Shown here: in pieces, positions 47,024 to 56,025 of the stretch
Position numbering within the stretch: the stretch's first letter is position 1
Layout: each line of letters begins with the position of its first letter
Source of the DNA: Herminiimonas sp.
Lineage (GTDB): Bacteria > Pseudomonadota > Gammaproteobacteria > Burkholderiales > Burkholderiaceae
DNA length: 64,000 nucleotides
Assembly (NCBI RefSeq): GCF_030655415.1
Contig: NZ_JAURVN010000010.1
Span: 92,526-156,525, forward strand
Direction of reading: 5' to 3'
The notes under the pieces: generated by a model
Seen by the model: the letters and a program-made list of their open reading frames with translations, nothing else
The model's database searches: none
What the model was told of the DNA's origin: nothing
Position numbers and translations under genes: made by a program

Positions 47024-49354
47024 ATGACTGATCAAGCTAATCTTTTTGACACTGCAGCACCTGCCGATGGCGGCGAATCGCTGACACTGGCAACCTTTGC
47101 CGAACGCGCTTATCTGGATTACGCAATCTCCGTGGTCAAGGGCCGTGCCCTGCCGGACGTCTGCGACGGTCAGAAGCCAGTGCAACGTCGCATCCTGTTT
47201 GCGATGAATGAATTGGGATTGAATGCCAGCGCCAAGCCGCGTAAATCGGCTGCAGTGGTTGGTGACGTCCTCGGTAAATTGCATCCGCATGGCGATCAAT
47301 CGGTGTATGACGCGCTGGTGCGTATGGCGCAGGATTTTTCGCTGCGTTATCCATTGATCGATGGTCAGGGTAACTTCGGTTCACGCGATGGCGACGGTGC
47401 AGCGGCGATGCGATATACGGAAGCACGCCTGACGCCGATTGCAAAATTGCTGATGGAAGAAATCGACATGGGCACCGTCGATTTCCAGCCCAACTATGAC
47501 GGCTCGACCGAAGAACCAAAATTGCTGCCTAGCCGCTTGCCTTTCGTCTTGTTGAATGGCGCATCCGGTATTGCGGTCGGTATGGCGACTGAAATCCCTT
47601 CGCACAATTTGCGTGAAGTCGCGAGCGCCGCGGTCGCCATTATTCGCAATCCAAAATTGACACATGAAGAATTGCTGGCGATCGTGCCTGGCCCGGACTT
47701 CCCGGGTGGTGGCCAGATCATTACCTCGCCAACCGCAATCAGCGACATTTATCGCAGCGGCCGCGGTAGCGTCAAGGTTCGTGCAACGTGGAAGATAGAA
47801 GACATGGCGCGCGGTCAGTGGCAAGCTGTCGTCACCGAACTGCCGCACGGCACTTCGTCGCAACGCGTTCTGGAAGAAATCGAAGAGCTGACCAATCCAA
47901 AAATCAAGCTCGGCAAAAAATCGCTATCGCCGGATCAACTCGCATTGAAGCAAACCGTATTGTCGATGCTCGATACGGTGCGTGATGAATCAGGGCGCGA
48001 AGCGCCTGTGCGTTTAGTCTTCGAACCGAAGTCGAAGAATCAAGATCAGACCGAATTCACCAACATGCTGTTGGCGCATACCTCGCTGGAAACCAGCGTA
48101 TCGATCAATCTGGTAATGATAGGCGGCGACGGCAAGCCGCGCCAAAAAGCACTCGGCGATATCCTGCGCGAGTGGATCGATTTCCGTTTCACGACGATCA
48201 CCCGCCGTTCGCAATTCAAGCTGCAAAAAGTTGAAGACCGCATCCATATTCTGGAAGGCCGAGAAGCGATTCTGCTGAACATCGACAAGGTCATCAAGAT
48301 CATTCGCGAATCGGATGAGCCGAAACCGGCATTGATGGATTACTTCAAATTGTCGGAACGCCAGGCTGATGACATTCTAGAAATCCGACTGCGCCAATTG
48401 GCGCGTCTGGAAACCATCAAGATTCAGCAAGAGCTGGCCGAATTGCGCAACGAAAAATCAACGCTGCAAGATTTGCTCGACAATCCATCGTCGATGAAGC
48501 GCCTGGTCATCAAGGAAATCGAAGCTGACGAAAAACAGTTCGGTGACAAACGCCGCACACTGATCGAAGTCGCAGAAAAAGCCGTCGTCGAAACCAAAGT
48601 GATAGACGAACCAGTCACCGTCGTCATCTCGCAAAAAGGTTGGGTACGCGCACGCACAGGCCACGGCCACGACGCAGCACAATTCACCTTCAAGGCAAGC
48701 GATGGACTATACGACACCTTCGAATGCCGCACTGTCGATACGCTATTAGTATTCGGCTCCAATGGTCGCATCTATTCGGTACCTGTGTCTGCCCTGCCCG
48801 GTGCACGCGGCGATGGCGTACCAATCACTACACTGGTCGAATTGGCGAGCGGCACACGCGTGTTGCATTACTTTGCCGGCCCGGCCGACGTTACGCTCTT
48901 ACTCGCATCGACTGCAGGTTATGGCTTCACTGCAAAATCGGGCGACATGGTCAGCCGCACACGCGGCGGTAAATCGTTCATCACACTTGATGATGGAGAT
49001 GAACCATTGACACCACGTCCGGTGATTGCAGGCGCTAGCGCGATTGCCTGTTTATCTGAAAAAGGTCGCGTGCTGGTATTCGGTATCGATGAAATCAAAT
49101 CGCTGACCGCTGGCGGTCGCGGTGTGATTTTGATGGAACTGGAAAAGAACGAGAAGCTATTGGCAGCGCAACCGATCAGCCAACGCGGCGTGGTCGTGTC
49201 CGGAATTGGACGCGGCGCCAAAGCGCAAGAGATATTGCTGTCTGCTTCCGGTTTGCAAGTCCATATCGGCAAGCGTGCACGCAAAGGCAAGGGACTGGAA
49301 TCGAAAATCAAGGCGACAACCTTGACTCCGGTGACGAAAAACAGCGCTGAATAA
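47024..49354 (+). CDS. parC: topoisomerase IV subunit A
   Basis: 776 residues. Cleavage domain with the active Tyr131 in [11 protein letters not shown], and a C-terminal beta-pinwheel region (about 500-770). In the quinolone-determining helix the sequence is [14 protein letters not shown], with Gln92 at the position of E. coli ParC Ser80 and Asp96 at Glu84. With ParE it decatenates chromosomes. The stop is 25 bases before the MBL-fold gene. Confidence 0.97.
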   Translation: MTDQANLFDTAAPADGGESLTLATFAERAYLDYAISVVKGRALPDVCDGQKPVQRRILFAMNELGLNASAKPRKSAAVVGDVLGKLHPHGDQSVYDALVRMAQDFSLRYPLIDGQGNFGSRDGDGAAAMRYTEARLTPIAKLLMEEIDMGTVDFQPNYDGSTEEPKLLPSRLPFVLLNGASGIAVGMATEIPSHNLREVASAAVAIIRNPKLTHEELLAIVPGPDFPGGGQIITSPTAISDIYRSGRGSVKVRATWKIEDMARGQWQAVVTELPHGTSSQRVLEEIEELTNPKIKLGKKSLSPDQLALKQTVLSMLDTVRDESGREAPVRLVFEPKSKNQDQTEFTNMLLAHTSLETSVSINLVMIGGDGKPRQKALGDILREWIDFRFTTITRRSQFKLQKVEDRIHILEGREAILLNIDKVIKIIRESDEPKPALMDYFKLSERQADDILEIRLRQLARLETIKIQQELAELRNEKSTLQDLLDNPSSMKRLVIKEIEADEKQFGDKRRTLIEVAEKAVVETKVIDEPVTVVISQKGWVRARTGHGHDAAQFTFKASDGLYDTFECRTVDTLLVFGSNGRIYSVPVSALPGARGDGVPITTLVELASGTRVLHYFAGPADVTLLLASTAGYGFTAKSGDMVSRTRGGKSFITLDDGDEPLTPRPVIAGASAIACLSEKGRVLVFGIDEIKSLTAGGRGVILMELEKNEKLLAAQPISQRGVVVSGIGRGAKAQEILLSASGLQVHIGKRARKGKGLESKIKATTLTPVTKNSAE

Positions 49355-49379
49355 TTAGCTGCAAATCCATGGCGCGGCG

Positions 49380-50567
49380 ATGTCGCGAATGAACATGCAA
49401 GAGCACGACACAGAGAATGAAAACAAGATCATGCAATCAGCTGATCAAAACATTCCTGCTGCATTGAAGCGTTCATTCGTTCGACGGCATCGCCTCGCCA
49501 TTGCGCTACTAAGTACTATTGCGATCGCTGCCAGTGTTGTGTCTTGCTCGAGGCCCAACCCGTATTACGATGCAAACATCCCGCATCGCGCGCAAGACGG
49601 TTTCAAGAATAATTATCTGCAAGGCGATATCGGCGGCTCATTTCTGAAGTGGCAATGGGAGCGCCTGTCGCAAGGTCTGCCTAAACCACCAGCCGACGGC
49701 TATCACTTCCCTATCGTTAAACCTGAACCCGGCTGGCTGCAAGCGAACAAGACGGCGACGACTGCAACCTGGATAGGCCACGCAACCGTGCTGCTTCAGG
49801 TACGCGGCGTAAATATCCTGACCGATCCGGTGTGGTCGGATCGCGCGTCACCTTTTACTTTCATCGGCCCGCAACGCAAGGTGCCGCCTGCGCTCGATTA
49901 TTCTGAATTGCCGCACATCGATGTCGTGTTGATTTCGCATAATCATTACGATCATCTCGACAAGGCGACCGTAATCAAGCTGAATGAACAGGCTGGTGGC
50001 GCGCCGCTGTTCCTGGTGCCTTTGGGCATCAAGAGTTGGATGGCCGACATCGGCATCACCAATGTGCAGGAACTGGATTGGTGGGACAAGACTGCAGTTG
50101 GCGGTCTGGATTTCAACTTCGTGCCGGTGCAACATTGGTCGGCACGCGGCTTGACCGATAGATTCAAAACCTTGTGGGGCGGCTGGGCAGTTCAGACTCA
50201 AGATGCAGTTGCGCAGAATGCCAAGAACAAGCCTTTTTCATTTTTCTTTGCAGGCGATACAGGTTTTTCAAAAGACTTTGAAGATATCGGAAAACGTTTT
50301 GGCAGCTTCGATCTGGCCTTGTTGCCGATCGGTGCGTACGCGCCGCGCTGGTTCATGAAGGCGCAGCATGTCGATCCGGGCGAAGCGGTAAAAATACATC
50401 AAGAAGTGCACGCTGGACGCTCTATCGCGATCCATTGGGGCACGTTTGAACTGGCAGACGAATCGATAGACGAACCGCCGAAAGCGCTGGAGCAGGAATT
50501 GAAGAAAGCGAATATTCCAGCGGATCGTTTTGTCGCGCTGAAGCATGGCGAGATGATGCGCTTTTGA
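49380..50567 (+). CDS. MBL-fold metallohydrolase lipoprotein (UlaG/NAPE-PLD-like)
   Basis: 395 residues as the longest frame; an ATG at 49431 could also start. A hydrophobic segment ends in a lipobox at Cys56 (VVSC), so a membrane-anchored lipoprotein. Metal motif SHNHYDHLD (HxHxDH), then QHWSARG, FAGDTGFS and IHWGTFEL, typical of the COG2220 branch that includes phospholipase-D-like and lactonase-like enzymes. Substrate unknown. It probably shares the parC transcript; terminator follows. Confidence 0.88.
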   Translation: MSRMNMQEHDTENENKIMQSADQNIPAALKRSFVRRHRLAIALLSTIAIAASVVSCSRPNPYYDANIPHRAQDGFKNNYLQGDIGGSFLKWQWERLSQGLPKPPADGYHFPIVKPEPGWLQANKTATTATWIGHATVLLQVRGVNILTDPVWSDRASPFTFIGPQRKVPPALDYSELPHIDVVLISHNHYDHLDKATVIKLNEQAGGAPLFLVPLGIKSWMADIGITNVQELDWWDKTAVGGLDFNFVPVQHWSARGLTDRFKTLWGGWAVQTQDAVAQNAKNKPFSFFFAGDTGFSKDFEDIGKRFGSFDLALLPIGAYAPRWFMKAQHVDPGEAVKIHQEVHAGRSIAIHWGTFELADESIDEPPKALEQELKKANIPADRFVALKHGEMMRF

Positions 50568-50612
50568 TCGATTAGCTCGAAACATTGCGTAGAGTATGCC
50601 AATGACTTGCAT

Positions 50613-50642
50613 AAAAAAAGCGGACTCAAAGTCCGCTTTTTT
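50613..50642 (+). terminator. rho-independent terminator, bidirectional
   Basis: AAAAAAAGCGGACT-CAA-AGTCCGCTTTTTT between the MBL-fold gene and the convergent aminotransferase gene. Confidence 0.94.
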
Positions 50643-50663
50643 ATTTGGTATTACAGTTATCGA

Positions 50664-51860
50664 TTACTTCAACTTCGCCGCAATCAATTTCGCCAACTTC
50701 GAAACACCTTCACGAATTTTCTCAGGCGGCACCGTAACAAAGCTCAAGCGCAAAGTATTTTTCTGCGGTTCATTCGCATAGAAAGGTGCACCTGGAACAA
50801 AGGCCACGTTTTGCGCAATCGATTCTTCCAGCAACTGCATGCCGTCGATATGTTCAGGCAAGGTGACCCAGATGAACATGCCGCCTTCCGGTTTGTTCCA
50901 CGTCACACCGGCCGGGAAAAATTCGGTCAACGCATCCAGCATCACTTTGCATTGATTCGCGTACAGCGTGCGTATCGAGGGAATGTGCTTCGCGAGGAAG
51001 CCATCCTTGATCGCTTCGTATACCACCATCTGCGTCAATTGTGAGGTGTGCAAATCAGCAGCTTGTTTCGCTTGTTCTAGCTTGCGTACCAGCGGCACTG
51101 GCGCAACGACATAACCAAGACGAATGCCAGGCGTCAGCACTTTGGAAAACGATCCCAGATAAATCACGCCGCTAGGATTCATCGTCAGCATCTTCGGCAA
51201 TGGTTCGCCGTTGTAGCTTAGCGCGCCGTATGGATCATCTTCTATCAATGGCAGACCAAGACGTGCGCAGGTTTCTACCAATGCAAAACGACGCTCGACC
51301 GACATTGTGCGGCCAGTCGGATTTTGAAAATTCGGCAGCGCATACAAGAGGCGTGCGCCGTCGGCGATTTTTTCAACTTCTTCCGGCAGCAAACCGAAAT
51401 CATCGGTAGGAATCGAAACGAACTTGGGTTGATACACCGAGAATGCTTGCAACGCGCCAAGATAACTAGGCGTTTCCACCAATACCTTGCTGTTATCTTC
51501 AATCAAAACCTTGCCGAGCAAATCCAGCGCTTGCTGCGAACCCGACACCATCAAGACTTGATCCGGCGTGATCGTCACACCAGGTATCGACAATGAATCG
51601 GCAATCCACTCTCGCAAAGGCGCGTAGCCATCGCTAGGACCGTATTGCAACGCGACCTTGCCCTGACGCGACAAGACCGTATCGAAGGCCGCCTTCATGT
51701 GCTCGACCGGGAAAGTTTCCGGCGATGGCAAACCACCGGCGAAGGAAATGATGTCCGGGCGCATCGTGATTTTCAGGATTTCGCGGATGACCGAACTTTG
51801 CAGTTGCTCTGCGCGGTGTGCGAATTGCCATTTGATCGGCGTTGGATTTTCGATTTTCAT
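50664..51860 (-). CDS. fold-type I PLP aminotransferase (LysN/2-aminoadipate type)
   Basis: 398 residues. Catalytic Lys in GSFSKVLTPGIRLGY, substrate Asp/Tyr blocks FQNPTGRTMS and EDDPYGALSY. This 'PLP-dependent aminotransferase family' (MocR-like without HTH) includes 2-aminoadipate and kynurenine transaminases; the exact substrate is not readable. It is 81 bases upstream of nothing obvious; a Rid protein gene, whose family detoxifies imines from PLP enzymes, lies just behind it on the same strand (51942-52400), so they may be one transcript. Confidence 0.9.
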   Translation of the reverse strand: MKIENPTPIKWQFAHRAEQLQSSVIREILKITMRPDIISFAGGLPSPETFPVEHMKAAFDTVLSRQGKVALQYGPSDGYAPLREWIADSLSIPGVTITPDQVLMVSGSQQALDLLGKVLIEDNSKVLVETPSYLGALQAFSVYQPKFVSIPTDDFGLLPEEVEKIADGARLLYALPNFQNPTGRTMSVERRFALVETCARLGLPLIEDDPYGALSYNGEPLPKMLTMNPSGVIYLGSFSKVLTPGIRLGYVVAPVPLVRKLEQAKQAADLHTSQLTQMVVYEAIKDGFLAKHIPSIRTLYANQCKVMLDALTEFFPAGVTWNKPEGGMFIWVTLPEHIDGMQLLEESIAQNVAFVPGAPFYANEPQKNTLRLSFVTVPPEKIREGVSKLAKLIAAKLK

Positions 51861-51941
51861 TATTGCGATGCTTTATAACTACGGTGTGATGACCAGGACG
51901 TTACTCAATACGGCGACGTCAATATTCTTAATTAAATATTC

Positions 51942-52400
51942 TCAATTTACTTCAGCGATCAATTCGATTTCTACGCAAGCGCCTAACGGGATTTGCGCCA
52001 CGCCAAATGCCGAACGTGCATGCTTGCCTTGTTCGCCAAAGATTTCGCCGAACAGTTCGGATGCGCCGTTGGTGACCAAATGTTGTTCGGTGTAATCCCC
52101 AGTCGAATTAACCAGGCTCATAACTTTGACGATGCGTTTGACGCGATTTAAATCACCGCCGCATGCTGCTTGCAAGGTCGCGATCAGGTCGATAGCGACG
52201 CCGCGCGCTGCAATCTTGCCTTCTTCCGTCGTCATGTTTTTACCCAACTGACCGACCCACGGTTTGCCGTGCTTCTTGGCGATATGGCCGGACAGGAAAA
52301 TCGTGTTGCCGCTTTGCGCAAACATCACATATGCCGCGGCGGGGGTCGCCACTGCCGGCAATTCAATGTTGAGCGCTTTCAGTTTTTCGTAAAAAGACAT
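51942..52400 (-). CDS. Rid-family protein (YoaB/YjgF_endoribonc type)
   Basis: 152 residues from ATG 52400 (MSFYEKLKALNIELPAVATP), the usual length of the longer Rid branch. Pocket residues: Arg in SAFGVAQIP context (ARSAFGVAQIPLGACVEIELI). Rid proteins hydrolyse reactive enamine/imine products of PLP enzymes; the next gene encodes such an enzyme. An upstream perfect inverted repeat (52421-52448) may regulate it. Confidence 0.9.
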   Translation of the reverse strand: MSFYEKLKALNIELPAVATPAAAYVMFAQSGNTIFLSGHIAKKHGKPWVGQLGKNMTTEEGKIAARGVAIDLIATLQAACGGDLNRVKRIVKVMSLVNSTGDYTEQHLVTNGASELFGEIFGEQGKHARSAFGVAQIPLGACVEIELIAEVN

Positions 52401-52420
52401 GCAAACTCCAGAATAGATGA

Positions 52421-52448
52421 TGTCATTTCCACGTCGGTAGAAATGACA
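52421..52448. promoter_or_regulatory. perfect 9-bp inverted repeat upstream of the Rid gene
   Basis: TGTCATTTC-N10-GAAATGACA, 21 bases before the Rid start. No T-run, so more like an operator or leader hairpin than a terminator. Confidence 0.5.
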
Positions 52449-52678
52449 AATGAACAGGTGTCCGTGAAATGCAAATGCGGCGACAACGCGCATCTTGCAA
52501 AAGTGGCATTATGAAATGGCACAGTCACGACAGGAATACGCGTGATTATCTCAAATCCGCGGCATTTCTTGCCAACTATCGACGCGATGCAGCCAGACAG
52601 ACGAATTGCACCGAAAAACGAATTGCGAGGCGACAGCCACATGATACCAAGGCAAGGCGTTTTCTGTTGATTTGCTGC

Positions 52679-53632
52679 TCAAGTCCGGCGTTTAATTGCC
52701 ATTTTTTTACCAGCGGCGACGACTGAAATAATCGCGAGCGCAAAAAGGAAGGTGCGTAGTTCCAGCGCTTCACCAAGAATCGCAGCGGCGCCAAGCAATG
52801 TCAGGAAGGGTTGTATCAGTTGCACTTGGCCGACGCGCGCAATGCCGCCCAATGCCAGCCCTTTATACCAAAAGAAAAATCCGATAAACATAGAGAACAA
52901 CGACACGTAAGCAAAGCCAACCCAAGCGCTAGGCGATGCCTTGACGCCGTAATGAAAGGCCAGCCAGATCGTCACCGGCAACACGATAGGCATCGATAAG
53001 ACCAGCGCCCACGAAATCACTTGCTGGCCGCTCATCGACTCCGACAAGCGTCCGCCTTCTGCGTAACCCATCGCCGCCGCAATTACGGCAATCAGCATCG
53101 CCAGATCGCCTAGTTGAAACGAGCCGCCGCCCTCTTCCACCGCAAAAGCCGCGACCAGCCCACTGCCAATCAGCGCTGTAATCCAGAATCCGATTGAAGG
53201 TCTTTCGCCAAATCGCAAAGCGCCGAACAAGGCGGTCGCCAACGGCAAAATGCCCAACATGATCGCGCCATGCGAAGCGGAAATCTGGCTCATCGCTATC
53301 GATGAAAACACCGGAAAGCCAACCACCACACCCGAAGCAATGATGAACAATGATTTCAATTGCGCTCGGGTAGGTCGCGGCGCATTAGTCCACCACAGCA
53401 GCAACACGGAACAACAGGCCGCAACCACTGCGCGCCCAAGCGCCATCAATACTGGATTCAATTCCGCCACTGCGACACGCGTGAACGGCAAGGTCAGGCT
53501 GAAGATGGCAATGCCGATCGCGCCCAGCCACATGCCTTTTGTTTCTGATGTCATAGCTTTCATGTTGTTCGGCACTTTAGCATCCGCGACGACGCTATCG
53601 GCTAGTGCGCCCTGGCTGTCGTGCGCGCTCAT
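52679..53632 (-). CDS. EamA/DMT-family membrane transporter
   Basis: 317 residues from ATG 53632, chosen because it overlaps the upstream LysE-type gene's stop by four bases (ATGA); other in-frame ATGs at 53563 and 53554 also precede the first helix. Ten hydrophobic segments in two EamA halves. Likely an exporter of amino acids or metabolites; coupled to a LysE-type gene and near a MocR regulator, which points to amino acid efflux. Confidence 0.85.
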   Translation of the reverse strand: MSAHDSQGALADSVVADAKVPNNMKAMTSETKGMWLGAIGIAIFSLTLPFTRVAVAELNPVLMALGRAVVAACCSVLLLWWTNAPRPTRAQLKSLFIIASGVVVGFPVFSSIAMSQISASHGAIMLGILPLATALFGALRFGERPSIGFWITALIGSGLVAAFAVEEGGGSFQLGDLAMLIAVIAAAMGYAEGGRLSESMSGQQVISWALVLSMPIVLPVTIWLAFHYGVKASPSAWVGFAYVSLFSMFIGFFFWYKGLALGGIARVGQVQLIQPFLTLLGAAAILGEALELRTFLFALAIISVVAAGKKMAIKRRT

Positions 53633-54219
53633 GACCAGATCGCCAATGCGGAATACAGCGTCAACGCGATCATGATGGCGCAAAAAAGGCGCTGCCATTT
53701 TGCTTGCGTCAGATAGTGACGCAACATTGCACCTGTCGCCGCCCAGACACTCAAACACGGCAAATTGATCACGCTGAATAACAGGCAAAATACCGCTATT
53801 GCAAACCAGACCGGCTGCATAGTCGGCAAAAAGGCCGACGCACCCGTCACTGCCATCACCCACGCTTTAGGATTCGCGAATTGAAAAAGCGCAGCACCGA
53901 TAAAAGACATAGGCCGCGCGTCGTCTTCATCGCTGCGACTGAACGCCATGCTGCGTAATTGCCACGCCAGATAAACCAGGTAAGTCGAACCTAGCGTTTT
54001 CAACAAGGTATGCAATACCGGCATCGCAATAATCAGGCTACCAATGCCTACGGCGCAGAGCGCCAGTATCACGCCGAAGCCAAAGACGACGCCCAACATG
54101 TGTGGAATACATTTCGCAAAACCAAAACGGATACCTGACGACGTCAGCATGATGTTATTCGGCCCCGGCGTGATCGACGATACAAAAGCAAAGACGGCAA
54201 GCGGCAACAAAGAGTCCAT
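53629..54219 (-). CDS. LysE/RhtB-family amino acid exporter
   Basis: 196 residues, about six membrane segments. The family N-terminus MDSLLPLAVFAFVSSITPGP carries the conserved PGPNN block. ATG 54219 preferred over a TTG at 54240. Members export lysine, threonine, homoserine or similar. Translationally coupled to the EamA gene and divergent from the MocR regulator, whose targets are commonly such neighbours. Confidence 0.9.
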   Translation of the reverse strand: MDSLLPLAVFAFVSSITPGPNNIMLTSSGIRFGFAKCIPHMLGVVFGFGVILALCAVGIGSLIIAMPVLHTLLKTLGSTYLVYLAWQLRSMAFSRSDEDDARPMSFIGAALFQFANPKAWVMAVTGASAFLPTMQPVWFAIAVFCLLFSVINLPCLSVWAATGAMLRHYLTQAKWQRLFCAIMIALTLYSALAIWS

Positions 54220-54347
54220 ATTGGTCCAATAGGATGACAAGAGATGTATGCATCGTTCGTTATTTTTATAGTCAAAACATCCTAATCGACAAAACCAATA
54301 CAGTACCAGTACACTTAAGGAATTAATCTCTCGACTGTCATGGCAAT
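54220..54347. promoter_or_regulatory. divergent promoter region between LysE-type gene and MocR regulator
   Basis: 128 bases. AGGATG (54231-54236) and its complement CATCCT (54278-54283) form spaced half-sites; AGTACCAGTAC direct repeats lie near 54312. MocR regulators often bind such paired sites between divergent genes. Promoter boxes are not clear. Confidence 0.4.
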
Positions 54348-55859
54348 ATGACCAATACAGCTAACTCTCGCAGCAACGCCGCGGCTTCTATTTCAACGGC
54401 GACTTCAGCAGCTACAGATATGCCGCGCCCCTTGTTATCGCGCCAGGCTGATAGCTCGCTGATCGAACAAATCGTAAAGCTGGTGACCGCGCGCATAGAC
54501 GATAAATTGCTGCGCACCGGCGCGCGCATGCCGTCGATACGACAGTTTTCGGACGAGCATGGGGTCTCGCGCTTCACCGTGGTGGAAGCGTATGACCGAT
54601 TGGTCGCAGGTGGCTTGCTTGAGTCACGACGTGGTTCAGGTTTTTATGTGCGTGATCGCGCGCCTATGCTGGCATTAAGCAAATCAGGCGCACCTCGTCC
54701 AAACGCCGCGCAAGCGCAACGACTGGATGTGGTCTGGCTGGTGCGCAATATGTTCCGTCAACTACCACCGGGAAAAATGCCCGGCGTTGGCTCACTGCCG
54801 AACGAATGGCTGGATGCAGAGTTGGTTGGGAATGCTCTGCGCTCGGTCAGTCGGCAAAACCAAAACATGCTGCTGCAATACGGTACGCCGCAAGGTTTTT
54901 TACCTCTGCGCCAGCAACTGCAATTGAAAATGGCGGAGCTGGAAATTTCCGCCACGCCGGATCAAATCGTCACCACGTCCGGTGTCACGCAAGCGCTGGA
55001 TCTGGTGGCGCGCCATTACATCCAGCCAGGCGATACCATTTTTGTCGACGATCCCGCATGGTTTTTAATGTTCGGATCGTTCGCAATGTTGGGAGCCAAA
55101 GTGGTCGGCATTCCGCGTCTGTCGGACGGTCCAGATATCTTCAAACTGACCGAGCTGGCCGCATTACACCGACCGAAATTATTCGTCATCAACTCCGTCC
55201 TGCACAACCCAACATCGACTTCGCTGTCGGCCGCCAAGGCGTTTCAGGTGTTGAAAATTGCCGAGCAATACGACTTCATGATTGTGGAAGACGATATTTA
55301 TTGCGACATGCATCCTGGCACAACGGTACAAGCGGCGACGCGCATCGCCGCGCTGGATCAATTGAATCGCGTTATTTATCTGGGGGGATTTTCAAAAACG
55401 CTGGCGGCCAATTTGCGAGTCGGCTTTATCGCGACCTCGCACGAAATCGCACGCGACCTGGCCGACCGCAAAATGCTGGCCGCATTGACCAGCACTGAAA
55501 TCACCGAACGCGTGGTCTACAAAGTTTTGGCGGAAGGACATTACCGCAAACACAGCGATCGCCTGCGCAGCAAGCTGGATGCCGTACGCGACAAGACCGC
55601 ACGGCAAATGGAGCGCATAGGCGTCAAGATCAATTTCAACACGCCGGCCGGCATGTTTCTCTGGACCGACATGGGATGCGATACTAATGTCCTCACGGAG
55701 AAAGCAATGGCGGAAGGCTATCTACTGGCGCCCGGCAGCCTGTTCTCACCTAGCCAACTGCCGTCGAGCTATATGCGTTTCAACATTGCTGCAATGGGCG
55801 ATCCAGGACTCTTGAAATTTCTTGAGCGAACCATAGATCAGCTGCGCAGCAAGACTTGA
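54348..55859 (+). CDS. MocR-type (GntR-aminotransferase) transcriptional regulator
   Basis: 503 residues. N-terminal GntR winged helix (about 35-100, RMPSIRQFSDEHGVSRFTVV) and C-terminal fold-type I aminotransferase-like domain with the PLP Lys in LGGFSKTLAANLRVGF. MocR proteins use PLP and an amino acid as signal and rarely transaminate. An extra Ser/Ala/Thr-rich head (1-25) precedes the HTH. Probable target: the divergent LysE/EamA exporter genes. Confidence 0.92.
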   Translation: MTNTANSRSNAAASISTATSAATDMPRPLLSRQADSSLIEQIVKLVTARIDDKLLRTGARMPSIRQFSDEHGVSRFTVVEAYDRLVAGGLLESRRGSGFYVRDRAPMLALSKSGAPRPNAAQAQRLDVVWLVRNMFRQLPPGKMPGVGSLPNEWLDAELVGNALRSVSRQNQNMLLQYGTPQGFLPLRQQLQLKMAELEISATPDQIVTTSGVTQALDLVARHYIQPGDTIFVDDPAWFLMFGSFAMLGAKVVGIPRLSDGPDIFKLTELAALHRPKLFVINSVLHNPTSTSLSAAKAFQVLKIAEQYDFMIVEDDIYCDMHPGTTVQAATRIAALDQLNRVIYLGGFSKTLAANLRVGFIATSHEIARDLADRKMLAALTSTEITERVVYKVLAEGHYRKHSDRLRSKLDAVRDKTARQMERIGVKINFNTPAGMFLWTDMGCDTNVLTEKAMAEGYLLAPGSLFSPSQLPSSYMRFNIAAMGDPGLLKFLERTIDQLRSKT

Positions 55860-56025
55860 AATTGCAGCTTTCGCCCCAATTTCCGACGAAACGTTTGAAA
55901 GTCTGACTCAGGTCTGGCTTACTCGCCGCCCGCGCAATATGATTCAGGGTTGGTGAGTGAGCGAAAGACTTTCAACATTGCTTACACAGTAAAACCCACA
56001 TTATTTTTTGACACTCGAGGACAAA

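Noticed and set aside
55893..55900. Heat-shock promoter of htpG
   Set aside because: A TTTGAAAG-like -35 is present, but no CCCCAT-type -10 is found at the right distance.
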